This document shows positions 51,913 through 62,281 of a DNA stretch of 64,000 nucleotides, one piece after another. Positions within the stretch are counted from its first letter, which is position 1, and the number at the start of each line of letters is the position of its first letter. Made by a program: the position numbers and the translations under genes. Origin of the DNA: Bacteroidales bacterium UBA6428 (lineage in GTDB: Bacteria > Bacteroidota > Bacteroidia > Bacteroidales > UBA932); contig DJOW01000047.1 in NCBI GenBank assembly GCA_002437305.1, forward strand, positions 16,339 to 80,338, written 5' to 3'. The notes under the pieces were generated by a model. That model did no database searches, was not told the origin of the DNA, and saw nothing but the letters and a program-made list of their open reading frames with translations.

Positions 51913-51940
51913 AGGGTGGCTAAAGTCTTTTAGCCACCCT
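51913..51940. terminator. Bidirectional terminator between nifJ and the PUL
   Basis: Perfect 12-bp stem AGGGTGGCTAAA / TTTAGCCACCCT with a GTCT loop. It is followed by an A/T-rich run on the plus side (ending nifJ) and by TTTCTATTC on the minus side (ending the PUL operon). Confidence 0.88.
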
Positions 51941-51969
51941 ATTAAATTTTTGTACTGGATTGGATAAGT

Positions 51970-54900
51970 CTAAAATATGAATGGACGGTCCTTTACGTAG
52001 ATTCTGAAATCACTGACGGCCCCGGGAATACCTTCCTCCATACGGGGAAGATACTGGAATCCAGAAATGTCTTGTGACGCACCGAGGTCTATGACAATGG
52101 AGTGAGGAAAAGCCACTCCGGGAACAGTCTGCCAATATGTTGACTCCTGAAGATCAAAAGACTTGTCTTCGGAATGATTTCCTCCATCCAAATCCTCGCT
52201 GTCAGCATATAGGACTGTCCAAGGCTCACGAGGCAGGCGCTCACCCTTGCTGTCCAGCAAATGCATCTCAGCAATGGCGGCGGTTTCACTCCCGTTTATG
52301 GAGTTCAGGGCTTCGACACAGACGTACCGCCCCCTAACCGTGGCACCGAACCTCACCTCTTGCCATCCACCGTCAGGGCGGAATGTTCCTGAATATGCAG
52401 GAATCTCGTCGCTAAGGTCAAGGATCTGCCCCTCCTCACGATGAGTCTTACGTTTCTTTACAAGAAGCTGGTCCAGTTTCGGTTCCGGCAATCCTTCGGA
52501 AGACGCCTCGCGAGGACCGAGCATGTCAAACACGATAATCTCATTGGCTCCTTTCCTCAACCAGCATCCAGGCATATAGAGGGTCTGTTGCGGACCTATT
52601 TCCCAGATGCGGCCAAGAGGGTGGCCGTTGACATATACAAGTCCCTTACCCCATGTCTCGAAATTGAGAAAGGTGTCAGATGGTTTTCCTTTGATGTCGA
52701 ATGTGGCACGATACGCCCCCCTGACCATCCTGTCTCCGGATCTGTCCTTTTCTGATATCGGACGGTATCTCATCGATGCGTAAGTATGGTACTCATCCGC
52801 TATGTTATAGACTTGCCAATTCCGGAGGACACTCTCCCATTTGTGACCTTCAACCTCAGCAGTCAGCGTCACCTTGTCAGTGATTCCCTTGTAATCCTTG
52901 ATCGCACGTCCGAAATTGATGCGCCCCATAGCCTCGACGAGGATCTCGAGACAGGCATCCTTCCTACAAGGCGGGATCATCAACTCCCGCTCACCGTTGC
53001 GGCGGTCGAGTTTGCCGACATGCTCACCGTCAATGAATATCTGAGCGAAATCGTGGGCCTCGCTCACAGTAAGCAATGTCGGCACATCCAATTCCGGAAG
53101 GGTCGTCCGATACAAGACCGACCCAAAGCCTTGGTCATATTCCTCCATAGTCTTGATGTCGGCATCCGATTTGGGCAACGGGAGGTTCTCACGCAGAGGT
53201 GCGACCTCCATAAAATCGAACCTCTTGACTTCCATCGTTTTAATAGCCGGCGGGACAGGAGCCTGCCTCTCACCGTCTTGATACTTGGCCAAGGTTTTCC
53301 TCAGCGCCCAATACTTTTCTGTCGTCTGACCAGACTCGCTTATCGGAGCGTCATAGTCGTAGGAGGTGACATCAGGAGCGAACCCAGGGGAATTCGCTCC
53401 CGCCCAATGCCCCCAGTTCGTGCCTCCGTGCGTCATATACAGTGAAAAGGATATGCCTTTTGACAGCATTTCGTCAATCCCGGCAATCATATCCTTCGCT
53501 GGCCGCACCTCATGGCCGGCTCCCCATTTGTCAAACCATCCGCTCCAAAACTCAGAACACATCAGAGGAGAATTCGGGCGCGCCTTCCTCAACGGAGCAA
53601 ACTGCTGGTCGATGTCCGCCCCCGTGCCGAAATTGATGGTCCATACCAAATCATGAAGGCCGTTGTTCAGAAAATTGGATGACCAGTCGCACTGGAAAAG
53701 CGTGATGTCGCTGCCGAAATGCTTGCGGATGATGTCACGTATCGCGGAAACGTACTGCTTGTCTGTGCCGTAAGAGCCATATTCATTCTCAACCTGAACC
53801 ATTATGATCGGGCCGCCTTTGTCGATCGTGAGATCTCCGACCTGCTCCGCTATTTTTTTCTGGAAAACATCGACTCTCTCAAGGAAATATGGATCATTCT
53901 CCCTCAGACGGATGTCCTTCTTCTTAAGCAGCCACCACGGTAGTCCTCCCATCTCCCACTCGGCGCAGACATACGGACCGGGGCGGAGAATGACCTTCAT
54001 ATCGTTCGCCTCGCAGAGCCTGACAAACCCCCGGAGGTCATTCTGACCCGAAAAATCGAACCGTCCCTCTTCCGTTTCGTGGGAATTCCAAAATACATAC
54101 AGGCAGACAGTGTTCATTCCCAAAGCCTTGCACATCTTGACGCGATGATCCCAATACTCCTTTGGAATGCGCGGATAGTGAAGCTCCGCCGCCTTAACGA
54201 TGAATGGCCTGCCATTGAGCAGGAAAGTGGAGTCTCCCGCCTCGAATCTCTCCCGCCCGGCAAATTCGTCAGGACTCCACTTCTCACGCCACGGGATAGT
54301 CACGCTGCCATTGCCAAACAAGACCGGCAGCCATACATAACGTGAATCCTCCAGATTATACTTGTTCCATCTGTCGAACATCGCGACGTACAGATTTTTC
54401 CTGCCGTAGACTTGCTGCACATAAGTGCTTTGCGCATAGAAAGTCTTATCGGCATCCTTTCCTGCGCACGGATTGCCCGCCACAGTCCAGACCCCCATAA
54501 TAGAGTCAGCGACGGCAAGTTCGGCAGTGTTAGGATCCCAGCCGGTGCAACCGGACGTAATCATATAGTACTTCCCGTCCTTCTTGAAGACAGCGGGAGC
54601 CTCGCGGCTTTGCCCTACAAAATTACGCGTGAAACGCCCGGTAGGACGCAAGTAATCCTCCGTCAACTCATTGATGTAAAGGGTCGCGTTATTCTCAGAA
54701 GCAGCGAATTGGTAAGCCTTGCCGTCATCATCGACAAAGATTGTCTGGTCACGGCTCATGGCGTTGTTCGGGCGGAAAGACCCAAGATAGGTGAACAGTC
54801 CGGTCGGAGAGTCGCTCACAGCGACTCCCGCCGTGGCCTTTCCGTAGTCAGCGCTTTCAACGTGGGCCCACATCACAAACTTTCCGGTCTTGGAGTTATA

Positions 54901-55275
54901 GACGACCTTGGGACGCTCAAGCACCTTGGATGGATGGAGGTCGTGTGACGGGTCATCCGCCACCGCCGGAAGCACTATCCTCTCAAACTTCCAGTTTACC
55001 AGATCTGTGGACGAGTAGCAAGATACTCCCCCGACATCCGTGCGGCAACTTTCCCATCCGGCGCCTTCCGGAAGGACAGTCTTGTCTTTCTTATACTCAC
55101 CGTACCAATAGTATCTGCCATTGTGGTACATTATGCCTCCCCCGTGGGCGTTGATCGGATTGCCGGAGGTGTCCAGCCATACCTCCCCGTTCACTATGTC
55201 CTTGGCATGGATTCCCGACGTGTGTGTAAACATCAGGAGAAGCACGGTAATCTTTAGATATTTTATGAGTTTCAT
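51970..55275 (-). CDS. Two-enzyme glycoside hydrolase: GH43 (exo-beta-1,3-galactanase-like) fused to GH35 beta-galactosidase
   Basis: A 1101-residue secreted protein with signal peptide 1-24. Residues about 27-335 form a five-bladed GH43 domain starting with INAHGGGIMYHNGRYYWYGE. The acid Glu lies in QSREAP (E225), and AQSTYV (Q282) sits where exo-beta-1,3-galactanases of subfamily 24 use Gln instead of the usual Asp base. Residues about 345-660 are GH35: LLNGRPFIVKAAELHYPRIP, acid/base E498 in VENEYGSYG, nucleophile E575 in SEFWSGWFDKWG. The GH35 beta domains follow, and the C-terminal 140 residues look like an F5/8 type C (CBM32-like) module. It is the last gene of the PUL operon. The domain identities are firm, the GH43 subfamily less so. 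Confidence 0.87.
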   Translation of the reverse strand: MKLIKYLKITVLLLMFTHTSGIHAKDIVNGEVWLDTSGNPINAHGGGIMYHNGRYYWYGEYKKDKTVLPEGAGWESCRTDVGGVSCYSSTDLVNWKFERIVLPAVADDPSHDLHPSKVLERPKVVYNSKTGKFVMWAHVESADYGKATAGVAVSDSPTGLFTYLGSFRPNNAMSRDQTIFVDDDGKAYQFAASENNATLYINELTEDYLRPTGRFTRNFVGQSREAPAVFKKDGKYYMITSGCTGWDPNTAELAVADSIMGVWTVAGNPCAGKDADKTFYAQSTYVQQVYGRKNLYVAMFDRWNKYNLEDSRYVWLPVLFGNGSVTIPWREKWSPDEFAGRERFEAGDSTFLLNGRPFIVKAAELHYPRIPKEYWDHRVKMCKALGMNTVCLYVFWNSHETEEGRFDFSGQNDLRGFVRLCEANDMKVILRPGPYVCAEWEMGGLPWWLLKKKDIRLRENDPYFLERVDVFQKKIAEQVGDLTIDKGGPIIMVQVENEYGSYGTDKQYVSAIRDIIRKHFGSDITLFQCDWSSNFLNNGLHDLVWTINFGTGADIDQQFAPLRKARPNSPLMCSEFWSGWFDKWGAGHEVRPAKDMIAGIDEMLSKGISFSLYMTHGGTNWGHWAGANSPGFAPDVTSYDYDAPISESGQTTEKYWALRKTLAKYQDGERQAPVPPAIKTMEVKRFDFMEVAPLRENLPLPKSDADIKTMEEYDQGFGSVLYRTTLPELDVPTLLTVSEAHDFAQIFIDGEHVGKLDRRNGERELMIPPCRKDACLEILVEAMGRINFGRAIKDYKGITDKVTLTAEVEGHKWESVLRNWQVYNIADEYHTYASMRYRPISEKDRSGDRMVRGAYRATFDIKGKPSDTFLNFETWGKGLVYVNGHPLGRIWEIGPQQTLYMPGCWLRKGANEIIVFDMLGPREASSEGLPEPKLDQLLVKKRKTHREEGQILDLSDEIPAYSGTFRPDGGWQEVRFGATVRGRYVCVEALNSINGSETAAIAEMHLLDSKGERLPREPWTVLYADSEDLDGGNHSEDKSFDLQESTYWQTVPGVAFPHSIVIDLGASQDISGFQYLPRMEEGIPGAVSDFRIYVKDRPFIF

Positions 55276-55290
55276 TTTTTCTATATTGTA

Positions 55291-56835
55291 CTATCGGCTA
55301 ACGAAAGTAGTTATTGATCGTTTGGGGATCGTTATGGACTTTAAATGCTTGTGCTTCCCCACAAAAGCGAGTGACTCTTCCGCCACATCAGAAGTACGGT
55401 ATTGGCTCCATGAACCGGATTTCACTCCACTGACAGTAATAATCTCGTCACTGTCGCCATAATTAATCACGACAATCACATCGCGTCCGTCCTTGTTGCG
55501 GAAAGCGGAGCACATCAATCCCCAGGGGTCTGTGGCGCTGTCCGGATCCTTGGACTCACCGCGTGTCACGCACAGTCGTTCCGCCCCCGGCCGGATGAAC
55601 CTGCTGTAATTGCCGAAAGACCATAAAAGTTTTGAGTCCACTATTGTGTCACAAACCGCTCCGGGGCTTCGGTGCTGGAAAAGCAATCCATCCTTGTAGT
55701 CTCCTCCGACCGCTCTCCACCACTGCCAGCTCCTCGCATCAGCAAAGACGAGGTCGTGGTGCACCATTCTGGCGACATACAGAGCCGTCTTCATAGTGCG
55801 GTCGTAACCTCCTCCACCTCCTATCTCTTCATCATTACCCATTATGCAGACTTCGCTTTGCCAAAAGCCGACATCATATTTCCGCAGAGAGTCCCGAAGA
55901 GCCTTGCGGCACTCCTTCATAAAATCGACCGGAGTGTTTGTCCAATAACTGTGTCCCGCCATCAGTCTTGGCACATTGCCAAGATTGCCAAGATAAGTGT
56001 CGGTACTGTCGGAAGAAAAGAACGACTGGATTTCGTACCCTCGCCCAGGCCCAGTCCCGTGAATTGACATCATACACCTGTAATCACAAGATTCCGGGAC
56101 TATTATCTTGGTGTCAGACCCTCGTGACCGCAGTTCGCTGTCGAGGATGCGCGCGAGTCTGGCTATCTCATATTTCGTCGCCGGAGATCCTTCCTGCTTT
56201 GGACCTTGCCAGTTCCAACCGCCATCAGGCTCATTCACGGGTGAGATGTAATCAAGAGTCACATCATCGTGCGTTTTCAGCCCTTCAACCACATCGGCCA
56301 TAAATTTGGCGAAATCATCATAATAATCGTCCTTGAGATTGAATGTCCCATCGCGTCCTGTGTTGGTGGCAAGGCCGTTTTTTGTGAAATGCACAGGCGG
56401 TGAATTCAGAAAACCCAACAAATATGGCACTCCATACCGCTTTGCCAGTTTAAGGAAGTTCCTTTGCCCCAGCTGCTTATCCCAATCGTAGGTTCCGTCA
56501 GCGTTAAGGAAGCATTCCGTCCTTGTTCCGTGGTTTATCTGACTGTCGTCTCCTTGTTCCACACTTCCAGCCCCAATATTGAAACGCCAGATACTGAGGC
56601 CGATACCTTCAGGGGTTCCATTGTCGTCAAATTCCGGACTAAACAACAATCTGGCGACATCATCCCGCACAGGCTCCGGCATCTCACCAATAAAACGCAT
56701 GCTCCACGCATCAGAAGCCCCGAAACAGTCTATCTGTTGATATCGCAGTCCAGGATTAACGTTGAACACTATTTTCTGTTGTGCAGCCGCTGACAGACAG
56801 ATCAACAGGCTGACAGTCGCAACTATTCTCCTCAT
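55291..56835 (-). CDS. GH30-family glycosidase, probable endo-beta-1,6-galactanase
   Basis: A 514-residue secreted enzyme (signal MRRIVATVSLLICLSAAAQ). The (beta/alpha)8 barrel with its attached beta domain shows FGASDAWSMRFIG, GIGLSIWRFNIGAGS, LLGFLNSPPVHFTKNGLA, the acid/base E202 in YISPVNEPDGGWNWQGP and the nucleophile E328 in GFWQSEVCIMG. The motif NSPPVHFTKNG with DGGWNWQ resembles the galactan endo-1,6-beta-galactosidases of GH30 more than glucosylceramidases or xylanases. I used the ATG at 56835, 7 bp after the susD stop; an upstream ATG lies inside susD. It would cut beta-1,6-galactan side chains. Confidence 0.85.
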   Translation of the reverse strand: MRRIVATVSLLICLSAAAQQKIVFNVNPGLRYQQIDCFGASDAWSMRFIGEMPEPVRDDVARLLFSPEFDDNGTPEGIGLSIWRFNIGAGSVEQGDDSQINHGTRTECFLNADGTYDWDKQLGQRNFLKLAKRYGVPYLLGFLNSPPVHFTKNGLATNTGRDGTFNLKDDYYDDFAKFMADVVEGLKTHDDVTLDYISPVNEPDGGWNWQGPKQEGSPATKYEIARLARILDSELRSRGSDTKIIVPESCDYRCMMSIHGTGPGRGYEIQSFFSSDSTDTYLGNLGNVPRLMAGHSYWTNTPVDFMKECRKALRDSLRKYDVGFWQSEVCIMGNDEEIGGGGGYDRTMKTALYVARMVHHDLVFADARSWQWWRAVGGDYKDGLLFQHRSPGAVCDTIVDSKLLWSFGNYSRFIRPGAERLCVTRGESKDPDSATDPWGLMCSAFRNKDGRDVIVVINYGDSDEIITVSGVKSGSWSQYRTSDVAEESLAFVGKHKHLKSITIPKRSITTFVSR

Positions 56836-56842
56836 AGCACGA

Positions 56843-58891
56843 TCACTTTTCAGCCGGTTGGCTTGGCTGCGAAGGCCAATAAGGGTTCTGATAAAGCGGA
56901 GAGTCCGACACTGTGGCACCGTCCGGTGCCGTAAGCATCATCTGCTTGATAGGCATTGGCTGAAGATAGTGGGCCATGTGCCAAGTCAGGCCGTTGGCCA
57001 CCTGAGTGGAGTTGTTGCCGCGATGTGGACGGACATATTCACTCTCGCTTGCTTTGGACACGACACTCCCGATCTTTGCCTTCAGCTTTGCCGGATCGGC
57101 ATAATCACCTGACCCGAATCTGGCGAAATATTCAATCATCTCATCTCCGGCATTCCAAAGATGGCATCCTTCTATGTGGCGTGGCTCGGTGATAAGTTGG
57201 TCAAGAGCGCGCCAACGCACGAGGTCGTCCCAGCGATAGCCCTCGGCCATCAGCTCGTTCCTGCGCTCACGTCGGATGTTGTAGCGCACACGGTCTATGA
57301 TCTTACCTGCCGTGTAGGCTCCCCAATCTCCTTTGGCCTCCTCGTCCATAATCGTCGCGTCAATAGTGACATTGTAGTCCCGCTCAAGACCTGTATGACG
57401 TCCACGGACAGCACGCCAATACTCATCGCATTTTCCGCCAAGCGTCCCGTTCAACTCATAGTAAGCCTCAATGTAATTCAAAAGGGCCTCTACACTTCGG
57501 AAAACGGGACACGCGGTCGAACACAGCCCATTGCCGCATTCCGCGGCATCCGGAGTATTGCCTTTACGGAGGGCGTAGCCTGTGGAATACTTCTGCTCAT
57601 TGCTTGTCTCCCAAAACGCAGGTATTCCCTCTACAGGATTGGCGTGGGTGCCATCGCTGCTTGCGATAAGCACGTTCTTCTGTCCGGGTTCCTTGAGGAG
57701 GACAACAAGGCGCGGATCACGGCCAAGACGGACGTCATGTATGGTGTTGTCCCCATGGTAACCCGAACCGGAGGCGTAAATAGGAAGACCATTGGCCATT
57801 GTGAAGCCATCGACAAGTCCACGGGTGGAGCCGATGCCCTGATTGCCTTTCTGAGCTTGGACCACGACATTATGGTTTATGCCTAAGGCCTTGGAGTACT
57901 GGCGCCACAGAAGAACCTCCGGGTACTTGCTCAAATCCGAACACCCGAACATCGCAAGCCAAGGATTCTCCGACTCATAATCCGCAAGCGATCCGCCTTC
58001 TTCCTGCGGCACGATTCCGGTGTTGGCCATCAAGGAACCTTTTGCCTCCTCCGCGACAATCTCCGCAGCCTTCACAGCCTCTTCGAGGAAGAATCTCACC
58101 TCCGCCTCCGGAGAACCGGACTTGAAAGCGAAACCGGAATTGTAATCCTTTGATTTTCCAGGCCATTCTGAGGTTCCGGGAACAAATGCCGTTCCGGCGA
58201 AATTCTTCTCGAACGTGCCTTCATAAAGGGCGACACGGCTCTTCAGCAGCATGGCAGTGTTCGCGTTGACGCGGGTTGTCGCCATCTTTGACTGCTTGAG
58301 AAGTTCGTACGCCTTGTCAAGATCTTCAAGGATAAAACGCGCGACCTCATTGCGCGGGGCACGTTTGCTGGCGTCTGTCAAAGCCTCGGTCTCATCAGGA
58401 AGGCAAGATGTGACGATCGGAAGGTCTCCGAACAGTTTCATACGCTTGAAGTATTCAAAAGCCCGGAAGAAATACATCTCACCTATGTAGTGCGCCACAT
58501 TCGCCGGATTGCCACTGATTCCGCCGGCCTCATATTTCGGAAGCACGTTGTCGAAGAAAAAATTGATTGTTGTTATGTTCTCCCACTTGTAGTTGTCGTT
58601 CTTGAGATCTGTCTTCCAGTCTCCGTTCTGGTACTTGGCGTCAGGATAGATGTCCGACATTATATCTGTGGCGTTGTCGCTATAGATTCCGTAACTCCAG
58701 TTCTGATGGCTCGGCAGAACTTCGGTATAGCGGCCGTTGCAATAAGCCTGAAGATCGCTTTCATTGTTGAAATATTGCTCCGGAGCGATAGCAGACAATG
58801 GTTCCTTGTCAAGATAGTCATTACAAGAGACAAGGGCGAAGCCTGATAAGATAAGGCCAGCAAGAAGATAATGATGTATGTTGGTTTTCAT
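56843..58891 (-). CDS. susD: SusD/RagB-family surface glycan-binding lipoprotein
   Basis: A 682-residue outer-membrane lipoprotein that binds glycans over the SusC channel. The signal is MKTNIHHYLLAGLILSGFALVSC with the lipid cysteine at residue 23, then NDYLDKEPLSAIAPEQYFNNE, the typical SusD start (read in part). TPR-like helices include MYFFRAFEYFKRMKLFGDLPIV and LKSRVALYEGTFEKNFAG. The C-terminal family signature IRRERRNELMAEGYRWDDLVRW is seen in part as RRNELMAEGYRWDDL. It follows susC by 11 bp. Confidence 0.95.
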   Translation of the reverse strand: MKTNIHHYLLAGLILSGFALVSCNDYLDKEPLSAIAPEQYFNNESDLQAYCNGRYTEVLPSHQNWSYGIYSDNATDIMSDIYPDAKYQNGDWKTDLKNDNYKWENITTINFFFDNVLPKYEAGGISGNPANVAHYIGEMYFFRAFEYFKRMKLFGDLPIVTSCLPDETEALTDASKRAPRNEVARFILEDLDKAYELLKQSKMATTRVNANTAMLLKSRVALYEGTFEKNFAGTAFVPGTSEWPGKSKDYNSGFAFKSGSPEAEVRFFLEEAVKAAEIVAEEAKGSLMANTGIVPQEEGGSLADYESENPWLAMFGCSDLSKYPEVLLWRQYSKALGINHNVVVQAQKGNQGIGSTRGLVDGFTMANGLPIYASGSGYHGDNTIHDVRLGRDPRLVVLLKEPGQKNVLIASSDGTHANPVEGIPAFWETSNEQKYSTGYALRKGNTPDAAECGNGLCSTACPVFRSVEALLNYIEAYYELNGTLGGKCDEYWRAVRGRHTGLERDYNVTIDATIMDEEAKGDWGAYTAGKIIDRVRYNIRRERRNELMAEGYRWDDLVRWRALDQLITEPRHIEGCHLWNAGDEMIEYFARFGSGDYADPAKLKAKIGSVVSKASESEYVRPHRGNNSTQVANGLTWHMAHYLQPMPIKQMMLTAPDGATVSDSPLYQNPYWPSQPSQPAEK

Positions 58892-58902
58892 TGTTTTATG
58901 TT

Positions 58903-61900
58903 TTAAAGTGTTACACTTATGCCAAACGAGTAGGTTCGTGACAGAGGATACGCCGAGCCACCTTTTCCCGAACCGATGGTTTCAGGATCAAAGAGTTTCG
59001 AGAGACGGGATCCTGTCCAAAGATTCTCCCCGGAGAAGTACACGCGCACATTCTTGAACCCTGCCTTTTCGGTGACTCTGTCCGGAAGGGTGTAACCTAT
59101 CTGAAGGTTCTTCAGGCGTATGTAGGAGGCATCCTGAAGATACCTGCTCTGTACCTGGCGGTTCTTGCTTCCTCCGGAGACCACAGGACGTGGATAATAT
59201 GAATCATAATTGGTCTCGGCATATCCTTCCTTTACAGACCACGAATTCTCGTTACGGAAATAATCCTCATGAGGTGTAAGCGCCTGCATCCACCACATAT
59301 CATTGTCCGCACCCCAGAAATAGTTATGATTTTGGAAATAATCTCTTTTTCCTAACCCTTGGAAGAAAACCCGAAGGTCAAAACCCTTGTACGCCGCGTT
59401 GAGATCCAGCGAGAACATATAACGAGGCTGTTTGCTGCCGAGGAGTTTCTTGTCCCCGAGATTGTTCAATGTCCCGTCGCCTCCGTTGATGACGCCATCA
59501 CCGTTCAGATCCTTATACATAACGTCACCCGCCGCGAAATCCTTGCCCAAAGACTGCATTCCCATTCTGGCCTCTGCGGGAGCGGATCCGTGATAAGCGG
59601 TATAATCAGCATCAAGCATGTCGAGGTAATCCATAAATTCCTCATCCGTTTTCGCTATTCCCAAAGTCTCATATCCCCAGATTTCGTCAATATAGCGTCC
59701 CTGGATATAGGAGTCAATGGAGTTTGTAGGGTTGTTCGCATATCTGGTGATCTTCGTGCGCGAGTCCGAGAGGACAAAACGCGCTCCGTAGGACAGGCCG
59801 CAGGAAAGATAGTCTTTCCACGAAATCTCAAAGTCCCAGCCATGTGTGCGGAGGTCACAGTTATTTGTTTTCGGCACATCGGTTCCAAGGATGTTCGGCA
59901 ACTCGGCGGAAGGACCCACCATATTCTTCGTGTCTCGAATATAATACTCAAAACTTCCGGTCAACCGGCCGTTGAACAAGCCCCAATCAAGGCCAAGGTT
60001 GTAATTGTAGATTTTCTCCCACGTCAGCAACTGGCTTATAAGGGCCGGAAACCCGACTGTTGTCGGTTTCGCTCCGTTCTGAAGCCACTCTCCGTTATTT
60101 GGCTTGATGGAAAGGGTGCGGTAGGTCTGGTACCAGTTGTCAATGTTCTGGTTGCCCAGTATTCCATACGAAGCGCGAAGCTTAAGGTTGCCGCACACTT
60201 GCGTCAAGTCCTCCCAAAACTTCTCGTTTGCTATGTTCCATCCCGCGGACACAGACGGAAGCCATATCCAACGTCGGTTCTGACGGAAACGCGATGTTCC
60301 GTCATAACGCAAGTTGGCCTCTATCATGTAACGGCTGTCATAATCATAGTTGATGCGTCCGAAAAATCCTGCGTTATCCCATTCTGAACGCCCTCCGTTG
60401 ACTGACGGTGTCACCGGATTCCCATCTGAGCCTATTCCGGTGGTAAGGTCAACTTCCGGCAGACCGGAGACCAGAATGCCGTCACGCTGAAGGCCGAATG
60501 TCTTCTGTTTCATGTTCTCTGTCTGAAAACCGAGCATGAAATGGAAGTTGTTCTTTTTGCCTATAGTCCTTTCATAATTGGAATAGACATTGAGATTGTA
60601 AAAATTCTCTCTGGTGTACTCCTCGTGAACATGACTCTCGCTTGAAACCTCGAAGGCATTCCCGTTTACATCGTACCCGTAAAGTTTTTGAGTGTCCCAA
60701 TGTCGGGAGTCCGAATACACCTGATAGTTGAACTCAGCATGAATATCCCATCCTTCCACCGGTCGCGCCACGAGACTGATCTGGGTATAGTTCCTGTCTG
60801 GCTGAGTCCTGTCGATACCTCCATTCTCCAGTCCGTTTATAGGTGACGGGCAATCAAAGATGTTCCCGTTCGGGTCGTAGATAGGAATCACAGGCCAACC
60901 TTGACGGCCCAGATCATCGTACAGATCGTCAGTAAGGCTTGACGGGCGCACATAGTCCTTGCGGACCCACCTATGAGAGAACCCAAGTGTCATCCATTCC
61001 GTTATGTCAGCGTTGAACTTGCCGGTCAATGTATAGCGCTTAAGTCCTTCTTCTCCCCAGGCAAGCATTCCGTCATTATCAAGATAATTTGCCGAAAAAT
61101 AGTAGTTGATCTTGTCAGAGCCTCCACTTACACTCACATTGTGCTCCATAGAGAAACTGTAATCTTTGTAGATGGCACTGAACCAGTCTGTGTTGGCCCA
61201 GGCCCCTCCGTGATAAGGGACATCCTGCCAGTTGCCGTTGCCATAGATGTCATCCATCGTGTAGAGAGGATCGAATACACCCTTGGAATTCAGAAGGGTT
61301 CCGGCCTGATACTGTTCGATCTTCTCGATCGTTTCTTTTGAAAAGTGTGGCCCCCATCCCGGTGTGTTGACGCACGCGTCATCAAAGAACAGGGCGAAGG
61401 ACCTGGAGTCCATAGTGTGATTGCGGTTCACAAGGTTGCTGAAACGGAACGAATTGTTGTAATTGACCGTTGCCTTGCCTTGTGATCCTTTCTTTGTCGT
61501 GACAAGAATGACACCGAACGGAGCGCGGCTACCATAGATTGAAGCGGAAGCCGCGTCTTTCAGTACCGATATGCTTTCGATGTCCTGCGGATTGACAGCG
61601 TTGATGTCTCCTTCCATTCCATCTATGAGAATAAGAGGACTGCCGCTTGACCCGCTTCCTATTGTGCCGTTACCTCTTATTTTAATTGAAGCGTTTGTCT
61701 CAAGCTTGCCATCCGCTGATGTTATCTGGAGTCCGGGGACGACACCTTGCAGAGCCTGTGCGGCACTTGTCACAGGCCGGTCTTTCAGTGCCTCCTGATC
61801 AGCCACGCTTACCGAACCTGTCATATTCACTTTTTTCTGTACACCGAAGCCCACCACAACGACTTCGTCAAGTAAGGAAGTGTCAGGCTTGAGCAGCAGT

Positions 61901-62235
61901 TTCATCTCCTGGCCTGACACGGCCTTCACCTCCAATGTTTCCGAGCCGATGCAGCTTACGACCAACACGGCTCCATCAGTGACTTTCAAAGTAAAGCGGC
62001 CGTCAACATCCGTCATTGTCCCGTTCGCCTTATTCGCCTTTTCGTACACGAACGCCCCGATAACCGGGCCATCGGCATCGCTCACATCACCTTTGACTGT
62101 GATTTCTGACTTCTGTCTTTCGATAGTGTCCGCTTTGACCTGGGCACTGGCAGAATCCATTGCCAAGGAGAAGAAACCGACACACAGCAACAACACAACA
62201 TACAGTTTGCTGTTTTGTAAACAATTTGATTTCAT
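58903..62235 (-). CDS. susC: SusC/RagA-family TonB-dependent outer-membrane transporter
   Basis: A 1110-residue importer of oligosaccharides. The signal peptide (about 1-32) is followed by a carboxypeptidase-like domain (about 40-120: ITVKGDVSDADGPVIGAFVYE, in part), a plug domain with VVVGFGVQKKVNMTGSVS at about 130-147 and LQGVVPGLQITSADG, then a 22-strand barrel. It ends TYSFGISVTL. Its substrate is set by the neighbouring enzymes as galactan-derived oligosaccharides. The gene starts the minus-strand PUL operon and faces the sensor gene across 264 bases. Confidence 0.96.
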   Translation of the reverse strand: MKSNCLQNSKLYVVLLLCVGFFSLAMDSASAQVKADTIERQKSEITVKGDVSDADGPVIGAFVYEKANKANGTMTDVDGRFTLKVTDGAVLVVSCIGSETLEVKAVSGQEMKLLLKPDTSLLDEVVVVGFGVQKKVNMTGSVSVADQEALKDRPVTSAAQALQGVVPGLQITSADGKLETNASIKIRGNGTIGSGSSGSPLILIDGMEGDINAVNPQDIESISVLKDAASASIYGSRAPFGVILVTTKKGSQGKATVNYNNSFRFSNLVNRNHTMDSRSFALFFDDACVNTPGWGPHFSKETIEKIEQYQAGTLLNSKGVFDPLYTMDDIYGNGNWQDVPYHGGAWANTDWFSAIYKDYSFSMEHNVSVSGGSDKINYYFSANYLDNDGMLAWGEEGLKRYTLTGKFNADITEWMTLGFSHRWVRKDYVRPSSLTDDLYDDLGRQGWPVIPIYDPNGNIFDCPSPINGLENGGIDRTQPDRNYTQISLVARPVEGWDIHAEFNYQVYSDSRHWDTQKLYGYDVNGNAFEVSSESHVHEEYTRENFYNLNVYSNYERTIGKKNNFHFMLGFQTENMKQKTFGLQRDGILVSGLPEVDLTTGIGSDGNPVTPSVNGGRSEWDNAGFFGRINYDYDSRYMIEANLRYDGTSRFRQNRRWIWLPSVSAGWNIANEKFWEDLTQVCGNLKLRASYGILGNQNIDNWYQTYRTLSIKPNNGEWLQNGAKPTTVGFPALISQLLTWEKIYNYNLGLDWGLFNGRLTGSFEYYIRDTKNMVGPSAELPNILGTDVPKTNNCDLRTHGWDFEISWKDYLSCGLSYGARFVLSDSRTKITRYANNPTNSIDSYIQGRYIDEIWGYETLGIAKTDEEFMDYLDMLDADYTAYHGSAPAEARMGMQSLGKDFAAGDVMYKDLNGDGVINGGDGTLNNLGDKKLLGSKQPRYMFSLDLNAAYKGFDLRVFFQGLGKRDYFQNHNYFWGADNDMWWMQALTPHEDYFRNENSWSVKEGYAETNYDSYYPRPVVSGGSKNRQVQSRYLQDASYIRLKNLQIGYTLPDRVTEKAGFKNVRVYFSGENLWTGSRLSKLFDPETIGSGKGGSAYPLSRTYSFGISVTL

Positions 62236-62273
62236 AGAAAAATACTTGGTTAAAAGTGTTATTGTTTCTGTAG

Positions 62274-62281
62274 CAAAAGTA
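62274..62281 (-). promoter_or_regulatory. Promoter -7 element TACTTTTG for the susC operon
   Basis: TAnnTTTG match on the minus strand, 38 bases before the susC ATG. The 180 bases between it and the sensor promoter are AT-rich and should contain the regulator binding site; no clear repeat is visible. Confidence 0.6.
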
